Assembly (NCBI GenBank): GCA_000697335.1
Contig: JNEM01013957.1
Span: 1-35,256, forward strand
Length of the DNA stretch: 35,256 nt
Source: Conidiobolus incongruus B7586
Lineage: Eukaryota > Entomophthoromycota > Entomophthoromycetes > Entomophthorales > Conidiobolaceae
Direction: 5' to 3'
Positions 12,591 to 22,965 of the stretch are shown piece by piece. Each line of letters starts with the position of its first letter. Position 1 is the first letter of the stretch. The translations under genes and the position numbers were made by a program. The notes below the pieces were generated by a model. The model made no database searches. It was not told where the DNA came from and saw nothing but the letters and a program-made list of their open reading frames with translations.

Positions 12591-15275
12591 AATTAATCTA
12601 TTAAATTAAAAATTTGAATAATCTAAATTAAGAAAATGTACTAAAAGAATTTTTTCATAAATACCATAAAAATTGAGTAACGAGTATAAATCTATATTTA
12701 GTTTTTCAAAATTTGATAAAGTTTTTGAAATCAATTGTTATTATTACCTAATAATTATGGTCACTATAACTTTTAATTTGTAATATAATATAATTTCATC
12801 TTCATATTTCAAATATTGCAATCATCTTGGCATTAAAGATATCCTCAAATAATAATGTGGTTAAATCGAATATTGAAAAGTATTTCTATTTATCTTTATC
12901 AAATGCTGTGGTATGGGTATTTATGTAAAATTTACTTTTTGATATAAATTTTACATTAAATTTAAGATGTTAATATTAACATATATTGAAATATATGCAA
13001 AATTTATATCTAGAATTGTTAAATACTATTAAGAATTGTATTTCTGTAAGGGGTTTGGAGTGCTTTTTTTTCGTTAAATTTTTGGTTTTCTACTATTCTT
13101 AATAATCCAACTTTATTTTATCCATTAAAAGTTTTCGTAAAGATTCATGTGACTATGGATTTTGATTACTATTGGATAAATTATTCAATCCTTGATGAAT
13201 TCAATTTGATAGGTTATAAATTAGTTAATATTTGATATTTGATATAGTTATAACTAGTAGTAGTTATAAAAAGGAAAAATAATACTATTTGAATCATTTG
13301 CTATTCATAACATTAAATAAATCGAAACCATTATTATAGCGGATTACTAAATCACTAAAGTATTACAGAAATCAAATAAATCAGTTGATAAAATATCATA
13401 ATTGTATCATTAAATTATTTTAATCTAAATCAAATGTTTAAAAATCATAAAATCTTAAATTTTCAGCTTACAAAAATATAAAATACCTTAAGATTTTAAA
13501 AATATTTTTTAATAACTCATAACCGTTTTATGTTTAATAGTAAATAGTATGATTGGATAATTTGAGTTAACCTTAAATAATTATAAGAATTCATATAGTT
13601 GATTGATATAATCAATAATTTAAAATTATTGAGTTATCAAGGTTAGAGCAATTTCAAAGCTTATAATTTGAATACTTCTTTTTTAATTTATTTTAAAATA
13701 TCTTATAAATGTTAAATCAAAATAATTGTAGCTTGAAACTAATTCTAATTAGAAATAAATTCATCTACTTATTTTATGAGTATTAAATATATTGACAAAA
13801 TATCAATAGTTATAAGTATATATCTTTCAAAATGTAAAGGATAATTATTACATAATATGACAATTTACATTTTTTGCTTCTAATATATATTTTATTTTTA
13901 ATACCTTGATAATGTTGACCTTATCTATTTATGCCACAATTTTGATACCAGTACCTATTTGGTATAATTCGAAAATAGAGTATGAGTTTTTTTTTGAATA
14001 CTAAAGTTAAAAATTGATAATATATTCTATTCTATACTTAAATAATTAGGAACATACTGATATCATATCAAAAAATCTAAATATCATCAAAATTTATGTA
14101 TCAAGTAAATTCAATAATACTAAAATTCACGTTGAAAAAATTGAATGATATATTATAACCTGTCAAATATGAAAGTTAATTTCATTAATGTCAAATGATC
14201 CTTTATTATGTATAAAGATTATAAATTTATCATTTTTTATCTTGATAATATTAAGATTTTTATAATAATTCATAAAATAAATATACTGAACTGAACTATG
14301 AATATCTTATCCATATCATTATGCTTTTTAAATTTTAAAAATTATATGATAGAATTTAATAACCTCAAATGATTTGATTAGTTCAAATATTTGAAATTTA
14401 AATATTTAATTATGCTCAATCAATTTAAAAATATAATGATAACTTGAAAGTGGATAATGATAGATATTTTTAATGATACTTTTATATTATATTTTTATTC
14501 TAATTCAAATCAATACCCCTTTATTTTATATATTATATATATTAACTCAAAAAAAAGATTTGACAGATATTTGATATTTCTCAATTCAGATATATCCAAA
14601 TTTTTGGCAGGTTAATAACTAGTGAAATTGAACGTGGGTTTAAATATTAAAAGAGAGAACAAAAAGGGTATTTTCTCTCAATATAAATAATCAATTAACT
14701 AAATATAGAGTGAAATTGAGTATTATGATTTCATTAAATCATTCTATGGATATTTAACATTCCAAACTAATAGTTTATTTTAGTCTATTATATTAGCATG
14801 AGTATCATCGTTTGTATAGAGTATCATTTTGAAGTTGTAAATCTTATTCATTTTTAAATTTTATTCAAAATTTGAAATTCTAAAAGCGTACTAATGAATT
14901 TGATTTGAAAACCTCAAATTTTATTGAAGGGAGTTTAGCATTAAAATCATAATAAAAAAGATAAATAAGGTAAAAAAAGATCACTTGAGAAGAAATTAAT
15001 TTAATTTTGTAACTGTAACAAGGTTGGGGAATTATAAATCGTATTTAGTGGATAAATAAAAGTATTATATTTAATATTTCCAGGTTTAAATGACCAATTA
15101 AAGTAAAAATGGGTTTGATAAGAATTTGGATTGATGTTTATTTTGGTTTAATTTGATATATATTTCAGTCAATCTTCACTTTCAGCCTTTTATTCTTAAT
15201 TATAATAAGTTTTTTTTTCAACATTATTTATTTTAGTGTTTTGTATTTTATTTTTAATATAATTTATTATTACTA

Positions 15276-16969
15276 ATGAATAATAATCAATCCAATCAAA
15301 ATTTCAACGATTACGAGTCGAATCTTTTTAATGGGCCGAGAAATAGGATGAATTCTAATAAGAATTCGAATAATGATTATAATCAATTTAATGAAAACAG
15401 CTTTTCCAATCAATATAATAATCATAGAAGACAGGATTCCGGTAGTGAAGCTACCAGTCCTACTTATAGAACAAATACCTATAGTTCTTCCCCTAATTCT
15501 ATAAAACAAAAAGCGTTTCATGATGACGATTTTGCCTATTCAACATCGACTTTGAACAATATTTATCAATCTGACCAACCTCATTCAAAACCTCAAGGGG
15601 TTAATCCCAATGACTATTATGAACTTAGTTCTTATAATAATCAAAGACCGTTAGAAAACACAAATGAGGAGACTTATAACCCAAATGTTTATGGTTCCGA
15701 AAGAATTCTTCTCCCTCCTCACGTCACAGTGTCAGCAACTGGAGGTACAGCACAAGAAATTCCTTATTATCCTCAGAGAGATAGCTATTTATATGACGAA
15801 TACCGCAACACTTATAACCAAAATTCTTATAATTCGCATTATGAGGAAGATTTAATGCAACACAATTCCAGAATGCATCTTGATCCCAATTCAACCACAT
15901 ATGCTAGACCCACCAACCCTTATGTTACACCTTCAGCACCCATATACAACCCTCAGCCCCTTATATCGACCTCCAACTCAAGCAAGAATTGGTGGCGCTA
16001 CCCTTATTTTACATTTTTTATAACTGGTGTTCAAGTGTGTGTTTTTGCCTATCAATTGTATAATAATTATTCTTATACTGGAAATCCTATCGCAACACGT
16101 CCACTTAATATTATGATCGGTCCTTCCACTTCTGTAAGTTAATAATTAATTTAATTTAATTTATATTTTCATTTTTCTAATCTTAAATTTAGAATTTAAT
16201 TCACCAAGGTGCTCGTTATGTCCCTTGCATGAAATCTGGATTCTCAAATGTATCACTAGAGTGTCTGAGTAATAATAATGGTCTACAAATGCCCAAGTGT
16301 CCCTTAATGGAAGTATGTGGTTTTGAAAGTTTTAGTCAAGGGCAACCCAATCAATGGTTCCGATTTATGACACCTATCTTCCTCCATGCCGGTGTATTAC
16401 ATCTGTTATTCAACCTTTTCAGTCAGTTGACACTTGGAGGCCATCTTGAAAAATATTGGGGTCCATTTCGGATATTTTTTATCTATGCTCTCAGCGGTAT
16501 TGGAGGATTTATTTTTGGAGGAGTTTATGCTCTACCCACGCTGCCATCGGTCGGTGCATCTGGTGCTATTTTCGGATTAGTTGGATGTGAATTAGTTGAT
16601 TTAATTCAAAATTGGAAATTCATAGCATCACCAGGGTGTCAACTATTTAAATTATTATTAACTGTAGCTATTAATTTTGCTTTGGGTTTATTACCCTTTA
16701 TTGATAATTTTTCTCATATTGGAGGATTTATAGTTGGTATTTTAGCTTCTATTTTAATTATTCCGCTACCTTCGAGATGCTCTAAAAAAGTGATTATTCT
16801 TAAATGGACATTTATGGCCATCAGTTTTGGTATTTTGGTATATCTCTTCCATTTTGGCATCACTGGTTTTTATGATGACAAAATAAGACAATCGTGCTCA
16901 TGGTGCAAATATTTAAACTGTTTGCCAGCACTTGATATTTGTAAAGACATCAATAGTGGTCAAATGTAA
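15276..16969 (+). CDS. Rhomboid-family intramembrane serine protease
   Basis: Two exons, 15276-16133 and 16193-16969, joined in phase over a 59-nt intron (GTAAGT...TTTAG), giving 544 residues. Rhomboids cut membrane proteins inside or near the bilayer. Residues 1-230 form a long disordered cytosolic tail rich in Asn, Tyr, Ser and Gln. A first membrane helix follows (about 236-260). The core has the family motifs: a GPST...GAR-PCM segment at the exon junction, NQWFRF, HAGVLHLLFN with His351, His356 and Asn360, the nucleophile Ser409 in GASGA, and catalytic His461 in DNFSHIGGF. An extra C-terminal helix (about 487-515) gives the 6+1 arrangement usual for eukaryotic secretory-pathway rhomboids; the short tail has four Cys. 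All catalytic residues are present, so it should be active. No mitochondrial targeting signal is apparent, so the Golgi, endosome or plasma membrane is more likely than a PARL-type mitochondrial role (inference). It converges with the NAD kinase gene, 194 bp apart. Confidence 0.93.
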
Positions 16970-17163
16970 TTATTTTTCCCTTTTTTCACATTCAAATTAA
17001 CATAATCATATAATTAATAAATAAATTCAAATAGTTTTTGGAATTTTTATACTATAGTAAATTGTTCCAATTATAATATATATAGCTTTAATTGTAGCTT
17101 GAGTTATTTACGTTGAAATTATAATGTTAAAGTAAATATGTGTCTACTTTTTATTCCTGTAAG

Positions 17164-18741
17164 TTAATCAATTAATGGTTTTTGCAAAACTCTACGATTC
17201 CAATTGAGTACTGTATCTATTGAGTTAAACCAATCAGTAAACATATCTTCATGAGAGAGTGTTAAAACAGGGTAAGCAGATGCTGTCACGACAATTGAAT
17301 CGCCTGCCTTTAATTGAATTCTATGACGTCCATCAAATGAAGCCTAAATGAAATTAATAAAATTATTCTTTAAATCATTATTAAGTCATTACCCATCCTG
17401 CATTCCTAGAACCTTCAGGAATGCACAGTCTAAGATGAATCCAAGCAGGTAATATCATAGGACGGCATGTTAAAGTGTGTGGACATATAGGAGTAATGAG
17501 TAAAGAGCTCTGGGCGGGATGGGCAAGTGATCCGTTGGCTGATAAATTATATGCTGTTGATCCAGTTGAGGTGGAAATAACTAAACCATCAGCCAATATA
17601 GTTGTCCAATGCTCATTATTAGCGTATAACTCAACTTGAATCATTGCAGCAGATGAACCTCTATCAACAACGAGTTCATTGAGAACTTGATAAGTTTTGA
17701 AAGGGTTAGGGATTCCATCTTTGCCAAAATTTCTACAACTTGTACAAGATGATTGGGCGGCTTCCTCTGTAAGATTGCCATTACACAAATCCAGCTGTCT
17801 TTCGAAATAAGAACAAGTGAATCGAAGTCTGGTGGTAACGGGTACTTTTCCTCCATTCAAAATATTGGGTAACCATGTTTCAAATCCTTTGAAGTGGAAT
17901 ACAGTTAAGAATCCCAAAGATCCCAAATGGAAAGGAATGATTGGAGGGACTGTTTCTTGAAATAGAGAACAAGCGAATAGAACAGTACCATCACCTCCTA
18001 AAGTAATACATAAATCAAAAGTAACTTGGCTAATAGTGTCATCTGTCCAAGCATATACTCTTGATACTTCTGGCAATGAATTAATTTCTTCGGTATTTTT
18101 ATATTGTTCATTAATGTATACTTCAATATTGGGAAAATTAGTCAAAATCCATTTTGTTAATCGAGAAGTTAAAGAAAGTAGAGTAGGATCTCCAGGTTTT
18201 GTTACTATCATAATATTATGCACCTTAGGAATTTGTAATTTCATAGCACCTAAATTACTACTCAAATCAAGCATATGACGATATATAGAAGTTAGAGAAT
18301 CTTGAGTTGAAGTATACGATCTTGTTTGAGCTGATAAATTGGATAACAAGCCAGAAAGAGCTCTCGTGCACTTAGTTGAAAAGTGAGCCCTTTTGAATTC
18401 TTGAAGTTGTGTATTTATTTCATTTAATAAATTATCATCATCTATATTTATTATTTAAAATTAAATTAGATTAATATTTATCTTGATTAATTTACCTTTT
18501 AATAAAACCCAATCAGCGTCAGGATCAGCCCAAGATAAAGTATAGCAACTAGGGTCAAAATTAAAAAAATTGATTTTAAAAAAATTTTCTATATCATTAT
18601 AAGTAAATTGACATTCTAGATAAACGTTAGCTTATTATCAATAAGTTCAATATTACAATATTTAGTACCATTTGAATAAATAATAACAGAGCTATCAATA
18701 TGCGTCAATTTAATACGATATTTTTTTAATTCACCATTCAT
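17164..18741 (-). CDS. NAD kinase with N-terminal PB1-like domain
   Basis: Exons on the minus strand: 18741-18669, 18615-18496, 18441-17393, 17343-17164; introns of 53, 54 and 49 nt; 473 residues. NAD kinase phosphorylates NAD(H) with ATP to make NADP(H). Family motifs: GGDGT (residues 213-217), LGSLGFLT, NE with a following Asp (319-320), and ADGLVISTSTGSTAY ending near 362. The last exon supplies the usual end, beginning WASFDGRHR. Before the kinase core, residues 8-75 resemble a PB1 domain: a basic first strand (KKYRIKL) and an acidic loop (WADPDADWVLL, then DDDNLLNEI) like the OPCA motif. The intron at 18442-18495 splits that acidic motif in phase 1, linking PB1 and kinase in one transcript. 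The first intron is less certain (donor GTACTA, branch-like CTAAC, acceptor CTAG). Kinase identity is near certain; PB1 is a strong pattern match by eye. Confidence 0.93.
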
Positions 18742-19183
18742 TATTTTTGATTTCAGGGTAAAAGTTAAGTAAATAATTGAATTCAAAATGAATTGACAAA
18801 TTTTTTCATTAGCATTTATCAAACTAAAAAATGGGTTTTTACTTTGGATCTTATTCCAAATAATTTTAATCGATTTTAACTATAAAGTGGAGTCGATTAT
18901 ATTGTAATTTTTGATTAAATTTAGGCAAGTTTTATATATTAATACTATTCAATGATTATATCATTTATTAACCATAATGATAAAAACAATTTTACTGATA
19001 TATTAATTTTAATTAAAATAAACATTACTAATGATACAAATCGTTTCCAATAGAAAAATATCCCATAAAAGTCAAATTCATGTTAGTATTTTATATAAAT
19101 ATTAAATTGATGTGACTTTAATTTTGCCACAAATCAAAACAATTAAGTTTTTAATTATTTTTTTAAATGAATCAACTATCATA
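18742..19183. promoter_or_regulatory. Divergent promoter region, NAD kinase / UVRAG-like
   Basis: A 442-bp AT-rich gap between the starts of two divergent genes. It must hold both promoters if the starts are right. No clear TATA pair or conserved motif is visible. An open frame runs upstream of the NAD kinase ATG to 18822 but has no ATG of its own. Confidence 0.4.
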
Positions 19184-20497
19184 ATGAATTCCGTAAAAAA
19201 TTCAGTTGATTTAGATAGTTTAATAAGGTACTGTTAATTATAATGCTATTCGCAATTCGAATTAATTTCAAGATTTATTTTAAAGTATATTAGCTACTTA
19301 TAATCAACTAAGGGAAAAATATAAAGATATTATAGAGCCTAATTTACCTAACGATGACCAAGTTAAATTGGTAATTTTTTAATATTAACATTTTAATATT
19401 TAGATTTAGTGATAGTTTTTAGGGTTGTAAATATTTAAAATTAAAAAATGAATTAGATTGTAATATAATTAAAGTGAATAATTTAAAAAATCAAATGGAA
19501 AAAGGTGAATTTAAAATTTATTCATAGGAATTATTTATTGATTATATAATAATATTAGAGAGTCGAGATATATATTCTCTCAAAGAGAAGATAAAGCTCA
19601 AAAGAGAAAAAATAAATGAGAAAATGGTATTATTACAACATTGTAGAGAACAGTTAGACTCTCAAATTCAAGAAGTAAATCAAACGAGGTGATTTTATTA
19701 ATAGTTGTTATTATTATCATTTAGCTTACTTGAATTTGATAGAATCATAGCTGAAGATCACGAAAGGTTAATTAAAAAATGCCTATCTAAGGTGGCTAGA
19801 GATCTATCTATTATTTATAATATTGAAAGAGTAATAATTGATTATATATTTGATATCAAAATTGATTTTAAGAATAATATTTTAGGATTCACGAGATTTA
19901 ACTCTATTTCACATAAGAGGCATACCACTCAATAACAATATTTATCAAGGTAAATATACATTTGATTAAATTTTATAAAAATTTGAAAAATGACTGATTC
20001 AAGATATATCACAATCTATTTGTGATAAATTTTGTTCTTTTAATTTTATAGATCCCGAATTTACTAAAATTTCTATCGCTCTGGGGTATTCTACCCACTT
20101 AATTATGATGCTAGCTTATTATTTAAATATTTCCTTACGTTATCCTATCATTTTTTGTGGTTCCAAATCTTTTATAATAGATATTATTAATGTGGATTTG
20201 ACTAATGAGGAAAGAAGGTAATTTGTTATATTTTCAAGATAAATTTATTTTTATTGATTTGTATTTAGATTTCCCTTATTTTTAGATAATAAGAATCAAT
20301 CTGAATTTGACTATGGTTTATTTCTATTGAATAAGAACGTGGAGCAGGTATATCCATCGTTCATTAGAGTTAAAAAATTATTAATCTATCACTTTTAGCT
20401 TCTCCAATCTCAGGGATTAACAGCTCTAGATTTAAGGAACACTTTACCGAATTTAAAATGGTTGCTTCAAACCCTGCAATCCGTTAAACCAATATAG
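19184..20497 (+). CDS. UVRAG/Vps38-type subunit of Vps34 PI3-kinase complex II
   Basis: Nine small exons: 19184-19227, 19286-19370, 19423-19504, 19559-19688, 19725-19830, 19886-19949, 20004-20217, 20269-20347, 20399-20497; 300 residues, all junctions GT-AG and in phase. In animals and fungi this protein joins Vps34, Vps15 and Beclin-1/Vps30 in endosomal trafficking and autophagy. Residues 15-140 form a coiled coil rich in Lys, Glu and Leu. The C-terminal half has the UVRAG signature: LTLFHIRGIPL, IALGYSTHLI, LRYPIIFCGSKS, FDYGLFLLNKNVEQ and LDLRNTLPNLK, all in the order known from animal UVRAG. It is short: no C2 domain is visible before the coiled coil, and the divergent NAD kinase gene leaves little room for one. 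The fourth intron is only 36 nt (GTGATT donor); an alternative GTAAAT donor with a 30-nt intron also keeps the frame, so residues near 113-117 are uncertain. Atg14 is less likely because the LRYPI...GS block is UVRAG-like. Confidence 0.88.
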
Positions 20498-20859
20498 TCT
20501 TTCTCTTTAAACACCAATAATAATTAGTTTGTACCTTCTCTTTCAATTAACACGCCACATTCGTCCTTTTAACTTCGTGATATTTATAAATTTATAAATA
20601 TTTTTATATTATAATAAAAATCAGAGATGATTTGTTTAAATATAATTATTAATTACAATCAACATTATGATTGATTATATGGGGTATTTATTAAATATAA
20701 CAATCAATTAAAAAAGTGAAAGTGAATACATGATTTTTTAAATATACTTAAATATTATCAATTGATTAACTTAAGACAGAACCTGTTGTCCAAAAAAGTT
20801 TAATATTTAGTGGTTAGTATATATAATATAATTTAAAATGACCTAATTTAGAGAAAAAA
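20498..20859. other. Convergent 3' intergenic region
   Basis: AT-rich gap between the stops of the UVRAG-like gene and the Q/N-rich gene. It presumably contains both 3' ends; no poly(A) signal can be chosen with confidence. Nothing else seen. Confidence 0.5.
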
Positions 20860-22965
20860 CTACATTTGGGGATTTGGTAAAGCAGTATTGCACTTTTCAT
20901 CATGTTCCAAATTTCCACGAACCCATAGCACAGTATCATCATCCACTCGTCTCGCAACTTCAACGAAAGCTAAGCACCCTACAAAAGGATATTTTTGCTT
21001 AGACTTGCGAATACCTTTGGTTCCATGGAAATTTCTGACGTCACTACCACAACAACATTGATATAGATGAGTCACAATGGATTTTCTGCGGCGTGTATTG
21101 CGCGTTTTCCATTTGGAGAGTGGATTACTCATATGCTCTCTGGTAAGTTTGTGCTGATTCAAATATTCCTTTGCTTTCTCTTGATCATTTGATCCAAATG
21201 TTATTTTGGGAGTAGGAATCTGTAATATTTTGCTTCTTTGTTCACTCGTGACTAACAAGTGACTGGGAACTCTACCTGGACAATTGGGGACAGTAGTGGG
21301 AGGACGAGAGACCGTTTTAGGTTTATCTGAATTGGGCTTGGTTTTTTTAGGTTCAGGCTCAGGGTTAGAAGACTCTGGTAATTTTGTTGGAAGAACCAAG
21401 GGTGATATATTGGCAGAGTGAATAGATTGTTTTACGGGAGCGGGAGCTATTTTTATCTCGGTGTTTGTATTTGCGTGAGCAGGTGCTCCAGGTGTAGTGA
21501 TAATACTATGAATTGGTAAATAAGATGAACTATTTTGAGGTTTAGGAGGTTCGGTATTTTTAACTGGTGCATTAACTGATGCTGAAGTTGGTTTAGTAAA
21601 TGATAGCGAAAGTGGAGAAGCTTCTCGTTTCAAGTTCATGAAAGCAGAGTTTTGACCCACTTGACTAGCTCCATTTTCTGATTTCGAAACAGCCATTTTG
21701 AAAAATTGAGGTGAAGAGCTAGGTTTCTGGGTGTGATTTTGTCCATTGCTTACTTTTGAATTTCTGTTAACTATATTATTATTGCTGTGTGGTGACGGGC
21801 CGTTAGAGTAAGGGATATTAGGATATTGTTGAGATGGCATATGCTCGCCCTGGGGAATGACAGGATAAGTAAAACCTTCATAATCATAAGCAGACATATT
21901 TATATTAGGAGGGAATTGACTAGACAGACCCTGACTAGATAAAACAGTATTCATTGGATGCATCATTGATGATCTGGATTGATTGGCTGGGTTGGTTGGT
22001 CGAACTCCTGTAGGAGTATTGTTTGAACTCAAGGATGATGAATTATTTTGCGAATTCTGTGGAGCCATTTGATTCATCCATGGCTGTGAGCCATTAGCAG
22101 CTCTCTTTTTGGATAACTGTTGAGAATTCTGTGAAAGCTGCGGTGCCTGAATAGATTGGTTTTGAGGTAAGTGTGATTGGAAATGGCTATTAGACTGACT
22201 TTGATGGGGCTGTTGAGGAGCAAGTTGGCCTTGAGCTTGAGCTTGTAATCTTTGCTGCTGGTTAAGGATTTGTGCATTTTTAAGTTGTCTTAAATCATTG
22301 GAAGTATTTGGAGGTAAGTTATTTAAGTTAAAAGATTTAAATCCATTAGCGAAATGATTTTGGCTAGGCTGCGTTTGATGCATAACCTGTTGCTGTTGTC
22401 CGGTTGGGTGAATAAAAACTTGTCCTTGATTGGGATGATTTGGGGGTTGTGAAGAATGGGGATTATTATTTTTTGGTTCGTTCTGTGGTATTCCTGATTT
22501 AAATCTAGAAAAACTCGACTGTGGCAGTTGTTGTATACGTTGAGGACTGTTCGTAAAATTAGAATGAGGCATATGATTTGAAGCAAGATAAGGGCGTTGG
22601 TAAAGATAAGGATTCGGACGCGATTGCTGAAAATGCTGAGGTGTTTGCTGAGTAGAGTTATGACCGTTAGGTACATATTGTTGATGTTCTGCAGGTAGAT
22701 AAGATACATTCTGTTGTGATTGATGTGGAAAATGATGATTTGGTGGATGATGGCCTTGAGGATGAGGCAGCTGCTGTGGTGGAAAGGGAGGTCGAGTTTG
22801 GTGCTGAGATTGTTGGGGGTGGTTGAGTGGGGTCAGGGTGTTAGAGTGGTGAGAAACAGAAGTCAAGGGTGGTAGCAATGAGTTGCGGACGTTATTAAAG
22901 GAGGAGGGTGGAAAACTGGAGGGTGGAGGGTGTTTACCATTGCTAGGTTGGGGTATTGTGGACAT
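20860..22965 (-). CDS. Q/N/P-rich protein with C-terminal Cys/His domain
   Basis: Single exon, 701 residues, starting MSTIPQPSNG. Residues 1 to about 560 are low-complexity, rich in Gln, Pro, Asn, His and Ser, of the kind seen in transcription and RNA-granule factors. The last 140 residues differ: a charged segment with KWKTRNTRRRKS (a likely nuclear localisation signal), then YQCCCGSD (Cys637-639), PFVGCLAF (Cys664), and GNLEHDEKC (His688, Cys692). The spacing C-x(24-26)-C-x23-H-x3-C, with beta-rich sequence between, recalls the zinc-binding folds of the WRKY/GCM1/FAR1 group; this is an inference from the pattern. A nuclear DNA-binding regulator is a reasonable guess, not shown. The start is the first in-frame ATG. 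It converges with the UVRAG-like gene, with 362 bp between stops. No intron is needed, unlike most neighbours. Two antisense or other-frame ORFs inside it are shadows. Confidence 0.85.
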   Translation of the reverse strand: MSTIPQPSNGKHPPPSSFPPSSFNNVRNSLLPPLTSVSHHSNTLTPLNHPQQSQHQTRPPFPPQQLPHPQGHHPPNHHFPHQSQQNVSYLPAEHQQYVPNGHNSTQQTPQHFQQSRPNPYLYQRPYLASNHMPHSNFTNSPQRIQQLPQSSFSRFKSGIPQNEPKNNNPHSSQPPNHPNQGQVFIHPTGQQQQVMHQTQPSQNHFANGFKSFNLNNLPPNTSNDLRQLKNAQILNQQQRLQAQAQGQLAPQQPHQSQSNSHFQSHLPQNQSIQAPQLSQNSQQLSKKRAANGSQPWMNQMAPQNSQNNSSSLSSNNTPTGVRPTNPANQSRSSMMHPMNTVLSSQGLSSQFPPNINMSAYDYEGFTYPVIPQGEHMPSQQYPNIPYSNGPSPHSNNNIVNRNSKVSNGQNHTQKPSSSPQFFKMAVSKSENGASQVGQNSAFMNLKREASPLSLSFTKPTSASVNAPVKNTEPPKPQNSSSYLPIHSIITTPGAPAHANTNTEIKIAPAPVKQSIHSANISPLVLPTKLPESSNPEPEPKKTKPNSDKPKTVSRPPTTVPNCPGRVPSHLLVTSEQRSKILQIPTPKITFGSNDQEKAKEYLNQHKLTREHMSNPLSKWKTRNTRRRKSIVTHLYQCCCGSDVRNFHGTKGIRKSKQKYPFVGCLAFVEVARRVDDDTVLWVRGNLEHDEKCNTALPNPQM

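Larger units (their letters stand above)
11778..15275. other. AT-rich gene-free stretch
   Basis: No gene supported. It holds several microsatellites, long A/T homopolymers and no frame of convincing composition. The last 250 bases before 15276, with T-rich tracts, presumably include the promoter and leader of the rhomboid gene, but I see no clear TATA box. Confidence 0.55.

Noticed and set aside
15273-15521. 82-codon antisense frame over the rhomboid N-terminus
   Set aside because: A mirror of Asn-rich codons (Ile-rich on the other strand); shadow of the real gene.
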